NCBI GenBank assembly: GCA_000708835.1
Contig: DF237037.1
Coordinates: forward strand, 1 to 64,000
DNA from: Klebsormidium nitens
Lineage: Eukaryota > Streptophyta > Klebsormidiophyceae > Klebsormidiales > Klebsormidiaceae
Length of the DNA: 64,000 nucleotides
Direction of reading: 5' to 3'
This document shows, one piece after another, positions 39,866 through 52,200 of this stretch. The position numbers and the translations under genes were made by a program. Within the stretch, counting starts at the first letter, position 1. Each line of letters starts with the position of its first letter. The notes under the pieces are model-generated. The model ran no database searches, was not told the origin of the DNA, and saw only the letters and a list, made by a program, of their open reading frames with translations.

Positions 39866-41920
39866 GATTAAAGCTCCCAGGACTGGGTGATAAGCCTCCT
39901 AGTGAGTGCTGCTAGCTACTCCAAGAAAGAGTGTCATAATGGTAGGACTGTTTGACTTAGCAATGTGGGCCTGGTCAGTCAGGACCTCCCCAGGCGTAAA
40001 GTACTATTAGTACGGCGACCTTGCAGGGCATTTTCTTTCCGCACCGGTCTGCAGCGTAGAGGCATCTGCAAAGCAAAAAGTACTCTACTGGTAGATGTAG
40101 GTTTGACATACTGTGATAGTTGATGGCGGCACGTCCGAGCTACTCTTCTACTTGAAATGTGCCCATCTCGAGCTTGATTTATGTGTGGTCGTCCAACGAT
40201 GGCTTCTACTTTTTGCAAACCGGACAAATGTGTCTCGAGAAAGGTGGCTTGGACCCGTTCACATCGATTGCCCACCGTTGACCACCGTTGAGAAGTCTTG
40301 TGTGCATCATGAGCCGACCACTTCAAACGAGACATACACTGCCCATCGGTTAATTTTCCATAGGTTATGAGTCTGCTTTTCAGTAGCTTCGATGACACTG
40401 CAGCGATCAGTTTGCTACAAGTCGACTCGGTCCTTATCATGCTATTTTCGGAGGGTCCGTAAGCAGCCCACTCGTCAATTCTGTAGATATCACGTTCTAC
40501 ATGTGCTCGTGACAAATCTGCATGATTCGATGTGATAAGGAACCTGCAAGAGGACGTCGTTCCAAAGCACGTTGCCTGTTACTCTCACTGCACTGGCTTT
40601 GGAAGGACGTCGAAACGTCTTTGGTGGGCACATATGAATGAGTGCAAATGTCTTTGATCAACACACCCTTCATTTATGAAGGTCTCTGTGAGGATACGGT
40701 GCACAGGATGGTTTGATCTCAAGTTGGTGCTGAAAGGACGGCGAATCAAATGTAAGCGCCGCTCATAGCCGTCAATAGCCGATCAGGGGGGATTGTAAGC
40801 AATGTCGTCAAGGCTCCTTTGTTTCGACTACGAGCATCGTCATTGAAGGTCTACCTTCGACCAGTACGGAGACCCGACTGCCGGCAACAGCTGATATACT
40901 TTAGGCGCGCCCCTTACAATTGTCTTTAAGAGGAACGCCCTACTCGCACTCTCATGGTGTGACGTGGATACAGAAAGTGAATAGCGGAATTCAAGAACGT
41001 ACAACAACAAAGAACATGATGTATATGCAGAGTGGTTTCGTAAGCGGACTATTTGCAACCCATTTGCAGGAGCTGCTCTCCGCAATCCGATTGAATAATC
41101 TTCGTACCCGCAAAGCTGAGCCTTGCCCTGTTCACCATCTCTGGGCGACCTTCATTTGGTATTTAACGGTAGTCTGATAGCTGTAGGACGATAGCTGGTC
41201 TTGGGACGTTGTGGAGATTATTTGTTGAGACGGTTAGAGATAAGATTACTGTGTGGGCTAATGACAGCTGCATCAGCGCGGCGAGCGCTGTTTCGAGATG
41301 GCTTCGCTGTCCTTGGGCCCCGGCATGCGCCGGCCCGGCAGAATCACCAGGTTCCCAGGTTCCCAGGTGCTAGACCGGGACTAGTAGCAAGCTGACGAGA
41401 CTCAATATATGTAATAAACGGGCAAACTTCTTTGGACATGCCGGCGTTAGACTGAACTTCTTGAAGATATAAATGCGACTCTGTTTTGAAGCTTCGAAGC
41501 TGCTGTTCAGATTGTGAGCAACTCCCGAGCGCTTTCTGTACCCCTTCCACAGCTGTATGTGTGGCAATTGCGTCGATGTCCTGCACGGCATTCCGTTGCG
41601 CCAGCTGCGATTCATCATGACGAATCCAAGTGATTCCTTTTGTATTGGACCTAGAAAGTGAGCACGCTTGATGCCTGACTGGCCGAACTGCTCATATATA
41701 AGTGGTCAGAACAGTTTTCGAACCCACTTGTCAGTCTTGTATCTCGCCTGTGCAGTGAACGCGCCGGCGCGCGGTGGCGGGTCCGACCCGGCGGGTCACC
41801 CCGCGGCCGCAAGTTGGCAGGGGTTCGGTTTAAAATCGTAATCTACGCTTAAAGTGGGCGTGCCCCTATAAGACCCCCTTTGGCTTGAATTTTCGCGGAC
41901 AACATAGTGCCCGGGGGATT
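39866..41920. other. Intergenic; no gene recognised
   Basis: A 178-codon ORF on the minus strand at 39979-40515 has no motif, signal or splice support. I see no transposase or RNA gene in this stretch. Confidence 0.45.
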
Positions 41921-41994
41921 GGGCGTAGCATAATGGTAGGGCGCAGTGTCAACGGCCGAAAAGTCGAAGGTTCGAATCCTGCAAAAGTGCGTCC
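41921..41994 (+). other. tRNA-like sequence, probably a pseudogene or Pol III element
   Basis: A 74-nt stretch has an A-box-like TAGCATAATGGTAGG and a B-box GGTTCGAATCC at normal tRNA spacing. The ends can pair as a 7-bp stem (GGGCGTA with TGCGTCC), and a T6 terminator follows at 41995. However, the D and anticodon stems do not form well, and the acceptor stem is offset by two bases from the A-box. No anticodon can be assigned. Confidence 0.35.
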
Positions 41995-42377
41995 TTTTTT
42001 GGTGTCCCGCAGAGCGCCGCACACAGTTTCACAGTAGTTTCTACTAAGGTAAGCCCCGATAGTCTGGAAGTGACTTGTGTGACCTTCATATTCAGAAGAT
42101 TGTACGACCCGGTGACTCCGGCGCTTTGCGTAGGTCCAAGGTACTCACAGCGACTTATCAATTACCCGAGCTTCCCGGCTTGAAGGAGGGGAGTTTGCGG
42201 TTTTGCCGTACGCCGGAGTCATGAGGTTCAACCGAGCACCAAGTCTTGGCTCAAGCACAGAGTGCATGCCGATCCGTCGATCTCTTGGCATCGACGGTAC
42301 AAGTACTGACGGATCGTGACCCACGGCTGCCGGTACACCTTTAGCGTCCGGCGTCATGTGTCACAGAACGCCCACTT

Positions 42378-42561
42378 TAAAGGGGGCGTCTGCGACGCGT
42401 ACCCCTTCCGTCAGGCCCACGATGCCGACGGCACTGTTTTACCCCAAACTCGGTGCCGACGGCAGCTGCCGCCCGTGTTTTTGGGCATTTTCGTGGCGAA
42501 CTTTACCCCCAAGAGTACGCCATATTGTCGCTGCGAAGCCAAGGCCCCGACGCCCCCTTTA
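42378..42561. mobile_element. Possible small inverted-repeat element (MITE-like)
   Basis: TAAAGGGGGCGTC at 42378-42390 is perfectly complementary to GACGCCCCCTTTA at 42549-42561, bounding about 184 bp. The interior holds further palindromic GCCGACGGCA segments. No target-site duplication was identified. It lies about 320 bp upstream of the CLASRP start codon. Confidence 0.4.
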
Positions 42562-42876
42562 ACCAACGGGTTTATAGGAGCCCAGAGCCTTGAAGTTGAA
42601 GTTGAATTCAGCGAGGAGCGAGCTTGTCTTCACTTGAACTTGAAGTTCAAGGGGGCGGCGGAGGGCCACTGTGTGCGCAGCTTGTGCGGAGCGATAATTG
42701 AAGCAGCTCCTTCAGTTGGGCTTTTCTCGTCTCATGACCAATTGTTTAAGCAAAGGTTGACAAACTGCAATATACCGCTTGAATGTGCAGTCTCGAAGCG
42801 CTGGCAGACAATATATTGGTGCCACAAACTTTGGAAGAGGCAGCAGAGGTTCCCGATTACTGCAGCCAATGCCAAG

Positions 42877-45800
42877 ATGTGGCAGGAGGCGCGAAAGACG
42901 GAGCGGAAAGTCCATGCTTACATGGACGCAGCCAAAGTGCGGGCTGAAAAGAAAGCAGCATGGTTTGCAATTATGCGGGGTGATCCTGTGCAGAGCCTGA
43001 GGGTGACCGGCACAAGCTGCAAGCTACACCATGACATTGGCGCGTATCGTGCCACTGAGAACAATGAAGGACTGTAAGCAGTTACTAGTCAATCTGTAGT
43101 GCATGTGCGGGCAGCTTGTTTTAGTTTGCTCCAGTGAGTTTGTGGATATATTTCTTACACCACTCGATGCAACGCAGTGTCTAGCTGCCACCAGCAACCG
43201 ACAGCAAGTCTCAGAAACTTGTGACAGGAAATGTGTTGATCAAAACCTTGGAAACTGAGGATTGTCACAGATCTTTGGCCAAGACTTCCGTCTGAAGTTC
43301 AGCTTCAACGAAATGACTTCTCTTGATGCAGGATTGCTTGGAATGGCAAGGAAGACCATCTGATTGACAGGTAAGTGCCAGTACACCCCAGTCATTGTTG
43401 CTTGCAAATGGACATCATTTTGCTTGAAGTTGTGCAGACGGTTGCCCTCATGTCAGAGAGAGTCAAGTGCTACCTCATCAAGAGGTGTTCGATTGGAAAT
43501 TCACATCCGTCGGGAGCGGTGCAGGCAATATTAGATGAATGTACGAATGTGAAGAAAGATTGGCTGTTCTTCTCAGCAAAGCTGGTGAGAATCTACTTTC
43601 TACAGATTTGATGGTCGGGCGCTTCTCGATTTCATTCGTCAGTATGACCCAAAGTTGCGGCCACCAAGGGAGAAGACTGAGGAAGAGCAAGAACTCGATG
43701 AGCTGTGCAACTACGAAAGATACAAAGACATAATCAAGCAACGGCGCAAAGGATGTAAGTGGCCTTAATAAGCAGGTTCCAACCTCGCTTGCGCTGATGC
43801 TAATTAGAATTGCTCAGGCATACTGGTACAGTGCCAGTGCACTTTTCGCCTGTGGTTTTTTATTTGTTGACGCGTGTACTAACGAGATGTTCCTGTCCAC
43901 GCAGTGACTGACGAAGAAGGCCTTGAGGAAGTTGAGGAAGCCATCATAGCCAAGGCAGCAACCGCAACTGACAAGTAAGTCGGACAGAGATACAAAGCAT
44001 TGTAACAAATTCAGAACTCTGCCTTGCAGATGCAAGAAGGTTGTTGTTGTTGTTGTTATTTGATTATTTAGTCAAGGCCCCCGCCAACACCCTGAGGAAA
44101 AGATCATCCCTTACACTCATTGCATGGTTCAGAGGCAGCATAAGAATTCTGGAAGTGAGAGAACTTGATTCTTTGACGATTGCTTCCCAAGGTCGTGCAG
44201 ATACTGGACATACAGTGTCAGCAATGTCCCTGCTAATCCGCTCTGCAGGGAGAAGTCAAGTGGCGGCAAGCAAAGCTATGCCAAGATCGGATATTCATAT
44301 GACGGCTCTGCGCCTCCTCAAGAAGAAGAGAGCGACGAGGATGAGAAGTCTCCGCGTGGGTCGGAGGAGAGCAGCAGCGATGATTCTGAAGACGAGGACA
44401 TCGAGAAACTGGCAGAAGGTTATGGGGTCGAAGAGTTTCATCGGTTGGTCCGCTCAGACAAGAAGGCTCGGGCAGATGCAAGGGCGGCAAAGAACGCAGC
44501 AGATCATACTGAACCCGGTCAAGTGAGTAGTGTTTTTAGCCGCTCACTTTTCAAGTTTTTTCTAATTTCGAAGAAGCTGGTAATTGATGAAAATGAGTGG
44601 CACAGCCTGGTGGATATCCTGCATAAAAAAAATTCTTGACAGTCGTTCAATAAACGTCGAGCAGGCCGTGTGAGTGCCTTTCCATCTGGCTGTCGGAGAC
44701 AAGTAATTGTATACAGTTGTTACGAAGTAGAATATTTCTTTCTCGAAAACCTTCAATGTCATTTCGGGGGATTTGAAAATAAGGGTTGAGTTCTTTGACA
44801 TGATAGTTCTCAGAAGCAGGAACTGACAGTCCTGGTTTCTCTGCCACTAGCCACAAGCGTGTGTTTCTATGTGTGCAGAAAAAGATGAACCGGAAGGAGC
44901 GCAAAAAAGCTGGACTCTTGAACAAGGACAAGCCTAAATTCCCAGTGGAGCCGGCGAGGTGAAGCTCCTTTCTCCCCGCCGCTCAATTCGTTGCTAAGTC
45001 GCTGTGTCTCTATATCTCCCCTCCCCTTCGCAGTCAGTTTGCGTCTTCTCTTTGAGATGTCCTCGACCATTTTATGATCTGCCCACCTCAACTGATATTT
45101 CTTTCGTCACAGGTCTGAACGCCGTTCCAGTCCCTCATATGATCCTGTTCCAGCAAGAAGGTGAGGCATCCTGCCGTCTGTAGGTCTTGTTTGGCATAGC
45201 CGCCGGATGACCCGAGTTGTTGATCTAGATACTCCGGTTGCCTTTCATTTTACACGATTTTTAGGGACCTCCTGAATGCCGTTGCAGAAGGCAGGAGTTT
45301 TTCTCTCGTGAGTAAGAAAGCGTTACTTTTCTCCTGCAAGGTGGTGTGATGCGATCTGAATCCGTTCCGTTAGCAGAGCCTGGCCGAAACATCTCCTTGT
45401 TTTGCTCCGAGAACTTGTTCCGCAGCTTCTCTGAAGAAACCACTGCGTTTCAATGCCTCCGTCTGTCTAATGTGCAGACGACGATCCCGGTCTCGCAGCC
45501 CGTCCCCCTACTATCGCCGCAGCTCCAGTCATCGCGGCCGCTCAGAACGCGAAGCCCTGCCGAAAACGGAATTCATCACTGAGTTTGAGGGGTCGTTATC
45601 GGGGCTGCCGTCAGGGCCTCCCCCAATTCCCCCGCCTGAGAAGTCTAGCCGGTCGGACAATCTCACCCTGTTTCTCGTCTCCTTCTTGGCTACATCGAGT
45701 GACCCCTATGTGGTAAAGACTGCGCCCAAGGGTTTCAGGAAACAAAGAATGACACTCGCAACGACAGGCAGGTTTCGATGCTCCGAGAGGCAGAAGATTA

Positions 45801-47887
45801 GATTCAAGCTTTAGCCACTGAATGACCACATGCCCTCGTTGAAGGTGCAACTGACGATCTTTCGCAACCGCATGGCACGTCTAAAAGTGCTTTGTCGCTG
45901 CAAGTTACTTCATTCAGCTTGCTGCTCTTGATTCTCCGTCGCCTTGATTAGCTCGTAATGCTCCTCCGAACACTCTTATGAACTCAAACTGAAAGGTTGC
46001 CTTTGTGTCCCTGCTCCGGCGTCTTCCTTCTCTGGTGGGTCTTCTTCCTCGGTTCCTTTTCCTTCCATCGCATGCAACCGTCGTTTCCATTCCTTTGCGC
46101 TGTCCTCTCTTTCTCTGTTCCTTTCTCGTGCCTCGTATTTGTTCGGCTTCCATTCTCCAGTGACGGGTCCTCTGGCCCGGGCACAATTCTTGAGGCCCTG
46201 CGCTCTGATCCTGCGCAAGCAGCAGCGCCCGGGGTTGTAGGCCTTGGGCCAAAACCGCACATTCGCACATCAGAGCCAAGGGCTCCCCCTTCCAGGTACG
46301 CACTGCTCCGCTTATTGGACGCCGTTTAGGGACCGCTGAATGTGTTCAATCGACTGTGCTTTGCACGGCGTTTGCTCTTTGGTTTTCCCAGTCCCTGCAG
46401 TGAGGTCCCAGTGCGTGTTGCATTGCGAGGCCGGCGACTTGCTGAGCTTCTAGCGTCATCTTTGGCGCTCTGAATGTGCAGAGATGCGACGTCAGCCGCT
46501 CTCGCCAAGCTCAGCAAGGGCAGCGTCGGCCCTTCAAAGGCGCCCGGTGAAAAGAAAGAGACGCCGCAGGAACGGCTGAAACGGATCATGAGTAAGCAGC
46601 TCACAAAGCAAAGTAAGTACACCCATCTCGACGCCATCTCCGTATTCAAGACGGTTCGCGGACATCGGGGGACCGCTTTGCAACTCGTAACATTCATGCG
46701 TATCTGTGCTCTGCTGGGGTTTGGAAAAGCGAGTCGCGTCGAGTCGAGCGAGTCGAGCGGACATATTTGAAGATCGAGACAGCCGTCTCTTGAACCGTTG
46801 TTCGCTTTGCTTATCGTCTGGGCTGGCAAATCGAGAACTGCGCAAGTACTCGGTCATTGTTGGCCGAAAACTTATCGTTCAAATGAGATGCAGACCTCTC
46901 ATTGCAATACAGAATTGAAAGAGCTTAGCAAAGCAGTGGCGTTTCCGACGTTGTTCTTCACTAACTAGCGTTTGGGCGTGCTTCTCGTTCTGCAGTAAAG
47001 AAAGACACCGTGAGTGAGAGTGAGAAGAAGCGGGAAGCCGACAAACTTCGGCAGCAAAAGCTAGAGGAGACGCGCCGTTTGGCAGGACACTCAGAGCGGA
47101 GGCGCAGCCGGTCGCCGCCTCAGTAAGCAATGGATCAGCTTGTTCTTTAATTTTATGATGTATTTCTGATCCGGTGGTGATGGGAAACTGAAACTTTTTG
47201 CAGTAATTGTCAAGCACTTGCGCGCACGTTTGCTCGTTCACACAGACAACGATTCCGCAGCTCAGCGTCTGTGCTGACAATATCTGTCTTTGTGACGGTC
47301 GCAAGAAAGGCCGAAAGTGGAAGGTTCACGGTGCAGTTCTGCCTTCAATTTTGTTGCTTTCCTCTTTGTGACGCTTGGTAGTCTCTTTTCGTTTCCAGGC
47401 GGCATCGCAGTCGAAGTCCATACCGCTCCAGCCGGAGAAGCCCCTCCCGCTCCCCCTCGAGGTGGTGATCAGACTCTCTTTCCAGCCGTATATGTTGCAT
47501 TCACTGCCTTTCTGACGTAACAGAAAGGCTGTTTCTTGAGCACGCCCAAGTAATCTGAATTATGCTTGAATGCATCCTTGATTTTCCAAGACAACTTTCA
47601 AGCGGTGGATAAAGGTGAGTGCCTCAACGCTCGACAAGTGCTTCCTAGTTCTTGCACTTGATCCTTTAGGCGCCAGACAGGTGCACAAGTCTGGCGCCTA
47701 AAGGAATCTGGCTGGTTCTTAGTCCTAGCTGTTGTTACCTCCCACCGATATCTGCTCGACCTGGCTGTTCAAACGCATGGGCTTATAAACAGATCATGTG
47801 TGCAGGTCGCCTAGCAGGGATAGGAGTAGGAGTCGTGGGTCATCATACCACCGCGATCGTGACCGTGATAGAGACCGCAAGCACTAG
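42877..47887 (+). CDS. CLASRP: CLASRP/SWAP-type RS-domain splicing regulator, thirteen exons
   Basis: Exons 42877-43073, 43332-43370, 43606-43754, 43905-43974, 44249-44522, 44879-44958, 45113-45160, 45478-about 45651, 46161-46295, 46482-46612, 46996-47122, 47399-47461 and 47806-47887 give about 522 residues. The start MWQEARKTERKV is diagnostic of the CLK4-associating SR protein / suppressor-of-white-apricot N-terminal domain. RFDGRALLDFI, CNYERYKDI, SYAKIGYSYD, a long acidic stretch, SERRSSPSYDP, TEFITEFEGS, TPQERLKRIMSKQL, and a terminal RS/RD tail (SPSRDRSRSRG, DRDRDRDRKH) follow. The human homologue binds CLK kinases and affects alternative splicing in the nucleus. The 3' end of exon 8 is uncertain: weak in-phase donors lie at 45643 and 45652. 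It is shorter than the human protein, mainly in the RS region. Confidence 0.9.
47663..47704. repeat. Perfect 16-bp inverted repeat with 10-nt loop inside the last CLASRP intron
   Basis: CCTTTAGGCGCCAGAC at 47663-47678 is followed by AGGTGCACAA and then GTCTGGCGCCTAAAGG at 47689-47704. Pairing extends further with one unpaired base (GAT/ATC). In the pre-mRNA it would form a very stable hairpin about 100 nt upstream of the acceptor at 47805. Confidence 0.95.
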
Positions 47888-49207
47888 GTCTTGCCATGTT
47901 TCGAGATTCCGTCCTGCTGTGTCATCTGAGTAGTTTGTAAGGGCGCCGTTCGAAGCATGTGGGCTTTAGGTGGGAGCATCTCGAATCGTAGGGGCCAGAG
48001 ACGCCCTTCCAAAATCTGCCACAAGGCACTTGTTTGCAAGTTCGTTTTGTTAGGTCCGTACTCCGAACCTGGTCTAGTTTGTTGCTACTGTCAAGTCTGA
48101 GGCCGGCTTTGGCTGAACAGCTATTCGGTCAAGATTTGTGGCATACCGGGTCTTGACATATTTGCCAATGCGCGTCACTCTCCTCCGAGATCGACCTGGA
48201 GTCTTGTACAGACCGTCGAGACGCAATGTACGTATCATATATTGTGGTCCATACACGGACGTGCCAGTGGTATGCTGTATTAGTATCTTGTTGAGGGATA
48301 CAGTAGGTGCCCTTGGCATTGTGCAAGATAATTGCGCGCCAGCATGTTGACGTGGTTTGTCCGGGCCGCGCACGCGGCCTTGGTGAATTATCGCCCTCCC
48401 ATGCCATGATGCACAGCGGCACTCACTGGTCCAGCGGTGCAATGATATATAGGCCGCAGGCGCCACTGCTTAGGTACTAACGCGATCCAATTCGAACTTA
48501 GTTAATATTAATGCGTACGATATATACACACGATCTGATCTAGCCACATGCGCTGACAAGCATGAACCGTACCGCGACTACGACAGCTTGGATCTGCATG
48601 GCAAATTTGCGCCGGGTTCCGGTGACGTAGACGGATCGTGGTTGCAACTTATTTAAGCGCGATAGCTCTTGCATGCCATGCCAGCACTGAAGCTAGTGAT
48701 GCCGGCCAATGATGCAGTGCATGTCCTTATATGCTTAGTGCATAATCGAACGCAATTTCAGAACAGGATCCATTGATGATAGAAGGCGCATGCATGTAAG
48801 CGTATATAGATAGCATCACATACACGGTCCGACACACGAGTCGCTGTTTCACACTGGCCATGCATCAACACATGATGAATCGACCAGTGTCCTGGTGGGA
48901 CTCAGTCGCAGCTTGCCATTTGACTGCACTAATAATCAAACAATTTAGACAAATTGACGCAAAGCTGAATACCGTCAGGACCGTACAAGGAGAAGAGAAA
49001 GCGAACACAGTATTTGACCGGGGGGGGAACGGTTGGCTGCCGTATTTGAGATCAAGGGACGTGCCACACGTCCAAGAGCACTGCAATCGCAATGCAACTC
49101 CTCTACTGTACCTTTCCGTTGCCTGATTGATCCAACACGCAAAAACGGACTTCCAAGAAGTCGAACCTATAGAGCAACAGTCATCAACGCCAGGACTATT
49201 GTACACT
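47888..49207. other. Intergenic between convergent CLASRP and the Rubisco-activase-like gene
   Basis: No conserved coding block is seen. A 130-codon minus-strand ORF at 48074-48466 lacks any motif. The centre is AT-rich with TATATA and CATG palindromes. Confidence 0.5.
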
Positions 49208-52200
49208 CTACGAAAGTGTCAGGCCTATACCAGGCGCCCCAGCGGGCGGCGAGTTCATGTACTCATCCGATAGTCTCAAACTCGTGACCATCTCCTGCTC
49301 TTCTACAAGCTCCCTTCCCGCCTTTATAAGGTTCTCCAGGGTTTGCTGCAACAGAAAAGCCGGGTTTCTCACCGAGGCTCGCCGTACACTTGCGGACTGA
49401 CTCGAAATAACCAAAAGCTTCGCACGCTTTGTATGAAAAGCGGAAAAGTCGGGAGAGGTCACAAATCTGGACGAAACTCCGATATGCTTCTATAGCCACG
49501 GGATGAGACCAGCAGGCTCCTCTGAACCATTCAAAATGTCCGAATGTCAACCCAAAAGACCGGAAGCATTTTAAGTGTGGTGAAGGGCATTCAGCGTCAT
49601 TTTAGGAACCAAAATCTCATGCGCGACTCAAAACTTGCTCGAGCCTCACGATACCAAAAGGTACCATGCTGGAGAGAGAAGCTTAGACTATGTGCGCTTC
49701 CAAGCATGGTTCTAAGGGAATCCCGCATATTCCAGATGAAGGCCTGCCAGGTGAATGGTATCCATTACGCTGATTGGCCAAACGCCTGGGGGAGTTACAC
49801 GGCTCGTCAAGGCAACCCACGGAGAAGACATGTTCCTAACCTGGTAATGGTCCAGTTGCGGGTGCTCCTTTCCAGGCCTGACGGGGAAAATGTTCCGCAA
49901 CTTCTCAGGGCCGCCAACGCTGTCGAGCCACTGCAGAGAATATCGGGAAGCATCAGATGACGTCAGATGACAGCATACTTCACGAAAAGTGCGCACTAAA
50001 TACGGGGCATCGCCGGTACTCTCGGACTGTCATGGTTTGGCCCGCTTTTGAAGATTTGCGGATCACGGATTGCGGCCAACTTTTGATTACATGCAAAAGT
50101 GTTCTTCTAATAGAAGAGATTAGTGTTGAGCCGAAATCCTCGAGCACGTGTCTTTAGCATATCCCAACAAATTTGTAGTTACAGCTCGATTGATCCACGT
50201 ACACAAATGATTCACCGGATTGAATGCCGAACGCTCAACGTGCACTGGTTCTTACACTGGGAAAAGGCCGACACTCACTTTCTTAACCTGGTTGTCGTAT
50301 GTCCGAGACCGCATCGCCCCGTAGAAGTCCAACGCTGCAACAAACGTGCATGCGGGTTAGAACTAACGGTACTGTTGCTCAGTGCCGGCTTTGAACGCTC
50401 CGCTCTGCAAGGCAGAGATCGCCCGACAGCCATTATAAAATTTCATTACCGAACCCATGTAGATACGGAGTCTATCTTACGGAGACAAACCGAGCCAATC
50501 TTTGCCAAATCTCGGGCAATCAAGCATTAGCATTTCACTGTGAGTATTCATGTTTGCAAGCCGAGAAGGTGGAACAGTCTCGCCAATAGAGGAGAAGGTT
50601 TTTGACGGAAAGGAACCCTCACCTTGCTTGGGAAAAACGTCGACCAGAGCTTCGATGTCGGACTCGGCCAGGCCGTCCTTTCTATACATACACGTCACAA
50701 TGTTGATCAGGTCATCCCGCGTTGGTGTCCTGCAAGACCAAGCGGTAAAGCAGATAAATCAAGGGGTAAACCAAATCAAGCAAGGGGCAAACCAATTAAA
50801 CCAAGCACCAAGTAAACCAAGCGGTAAACCAGAAATATCCGAACTCCTGTCGAGGCCTATGTTGGGTTGAGTGGATTAATTTCCCGGGCTCAAACAAAGT
50901 AGAAACCACACCCACAGTCAACACGCTCCGAACCTATACCCACCTGAACACCCAAACCAATCCCGACCGTCCCCCGAGCATGACCCTACTCAACATAGCC
51001 GTAACTCAACTTAACTTAGAAACTACTTTTCCCAGAGCATGCAATGCCAAAGTGAAAGAGTACAGACGCGAAAAGCCGAAGAAAAAAACAAACGAACAAG
51101 AAATAAAAGAGAGGATACCATACCAGTAGAACTTGTCCATGCGTCCGTCCCGGATGAGCGGCGCCCAGAGAGTAGAGAGGTCGTTGCCGGTCAGTATGAT
51201 GGGCACACGTGGCACCACGTCAGCCTCCCGGAACTCCTGCCCGACGCTGACACGTGTCGGGTTGTCGGCCAAATTCATGAGGGTTCCCATGACCATCTGC
51301 GTGTTGACAGTCATCTGCGTGTTCTCTGCGGAATAAAACGAGGAATGAGTGACCATTTGGCCCATGATACAGTAGCCCGCTCACGAGCCGCTAAGAGTGC
51401 AGTATCGAGGGCCGATACTCTGCTGTCGCTTTTCGCGGTCTCCAAGTGCTGGGGATTGGAAAGATTGAGTAGAGCCGAGGTGAAAATAAAGTGGACCGTT
51501 AACATGCCCGGCGACAAAAAAATGGTCTTGCACGATCCTTTTTCCAAGACCAAGTGCTTCCACGTCACTGCCAGAATTGACCAGCACTTGATTCCCTGTG
51601 AAGAAGCACTTTCGGCACCGTAGTCGCTAACAGGTTAGATGCGGCTATCCGCTCGTATTGCCCTAGGAAGGAGCCAAAAAACTGGCAGGCACCAACATTC
51701 ATAGGAGTAAACTCGCCGAAGATTGCTCACCGAAGCGCCCCGCTCCAGCGTCAATGTCGTTGATCACGAGAGCGCTCATCTTTCCCTGCATACAAGGACG
51801 CGCACGAACCATCAATCTTTCGGCAAATCAACGAAGCTACTTTGGACGCTAATAGTTTTGGACGCTTCTTCTGAACCAATTCCTGTGTCGAGCTACAGCT
51901 CAAAAACACGTCGGCCAGACAAACGATGTCGTTGGGATGACGTCAGCACTGTTTCACTGGCGCAGAGGTTCCAGAAGGTGACGCCATGCCGACGTTGCGC
52001 TGCTGACCTGGACTTTGACGACTTGGCCTGCAGTCCGATACCGGTCGCGAATCAACCTAGCCGGCGTGCCTGCAGTCACGTGTCAGCGGATCAGACGTCA
52101 GCACAGCTCAGCAAGTTGGCAACATGTCTAATCTCAGCCTACTGGCCTGTATGGCGGGTTGACGGGATCACGGGGGTGTCTTGACGAGTTGCTGTGACTT

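Noticed and set aside
39979-40515. 178-codon minus-strand ORF
   Set aside because: No domain, membrane segment or recognisable repeat, and no matching gene architecture.
42316-42876. In-frame upstream extension of the CLASRP first exon
   Set aside because: The family starts at MWxEARK, which is the ATG at 42877. The upstream frame is low-complexity and overlaps an inverted-repeat element.
48074-48466. 130-codon minus-strand ORF
   Set aside because: No conserved motif. It sits in an intergenic stretch between two 3' ends, with composition like its surroundings.
50738-50836. CRISPR-like array
   Set aside because: The units are 10-15 nt, degenerate and without unique spacers, and they lie inside an intron of a eukaryotic gene.
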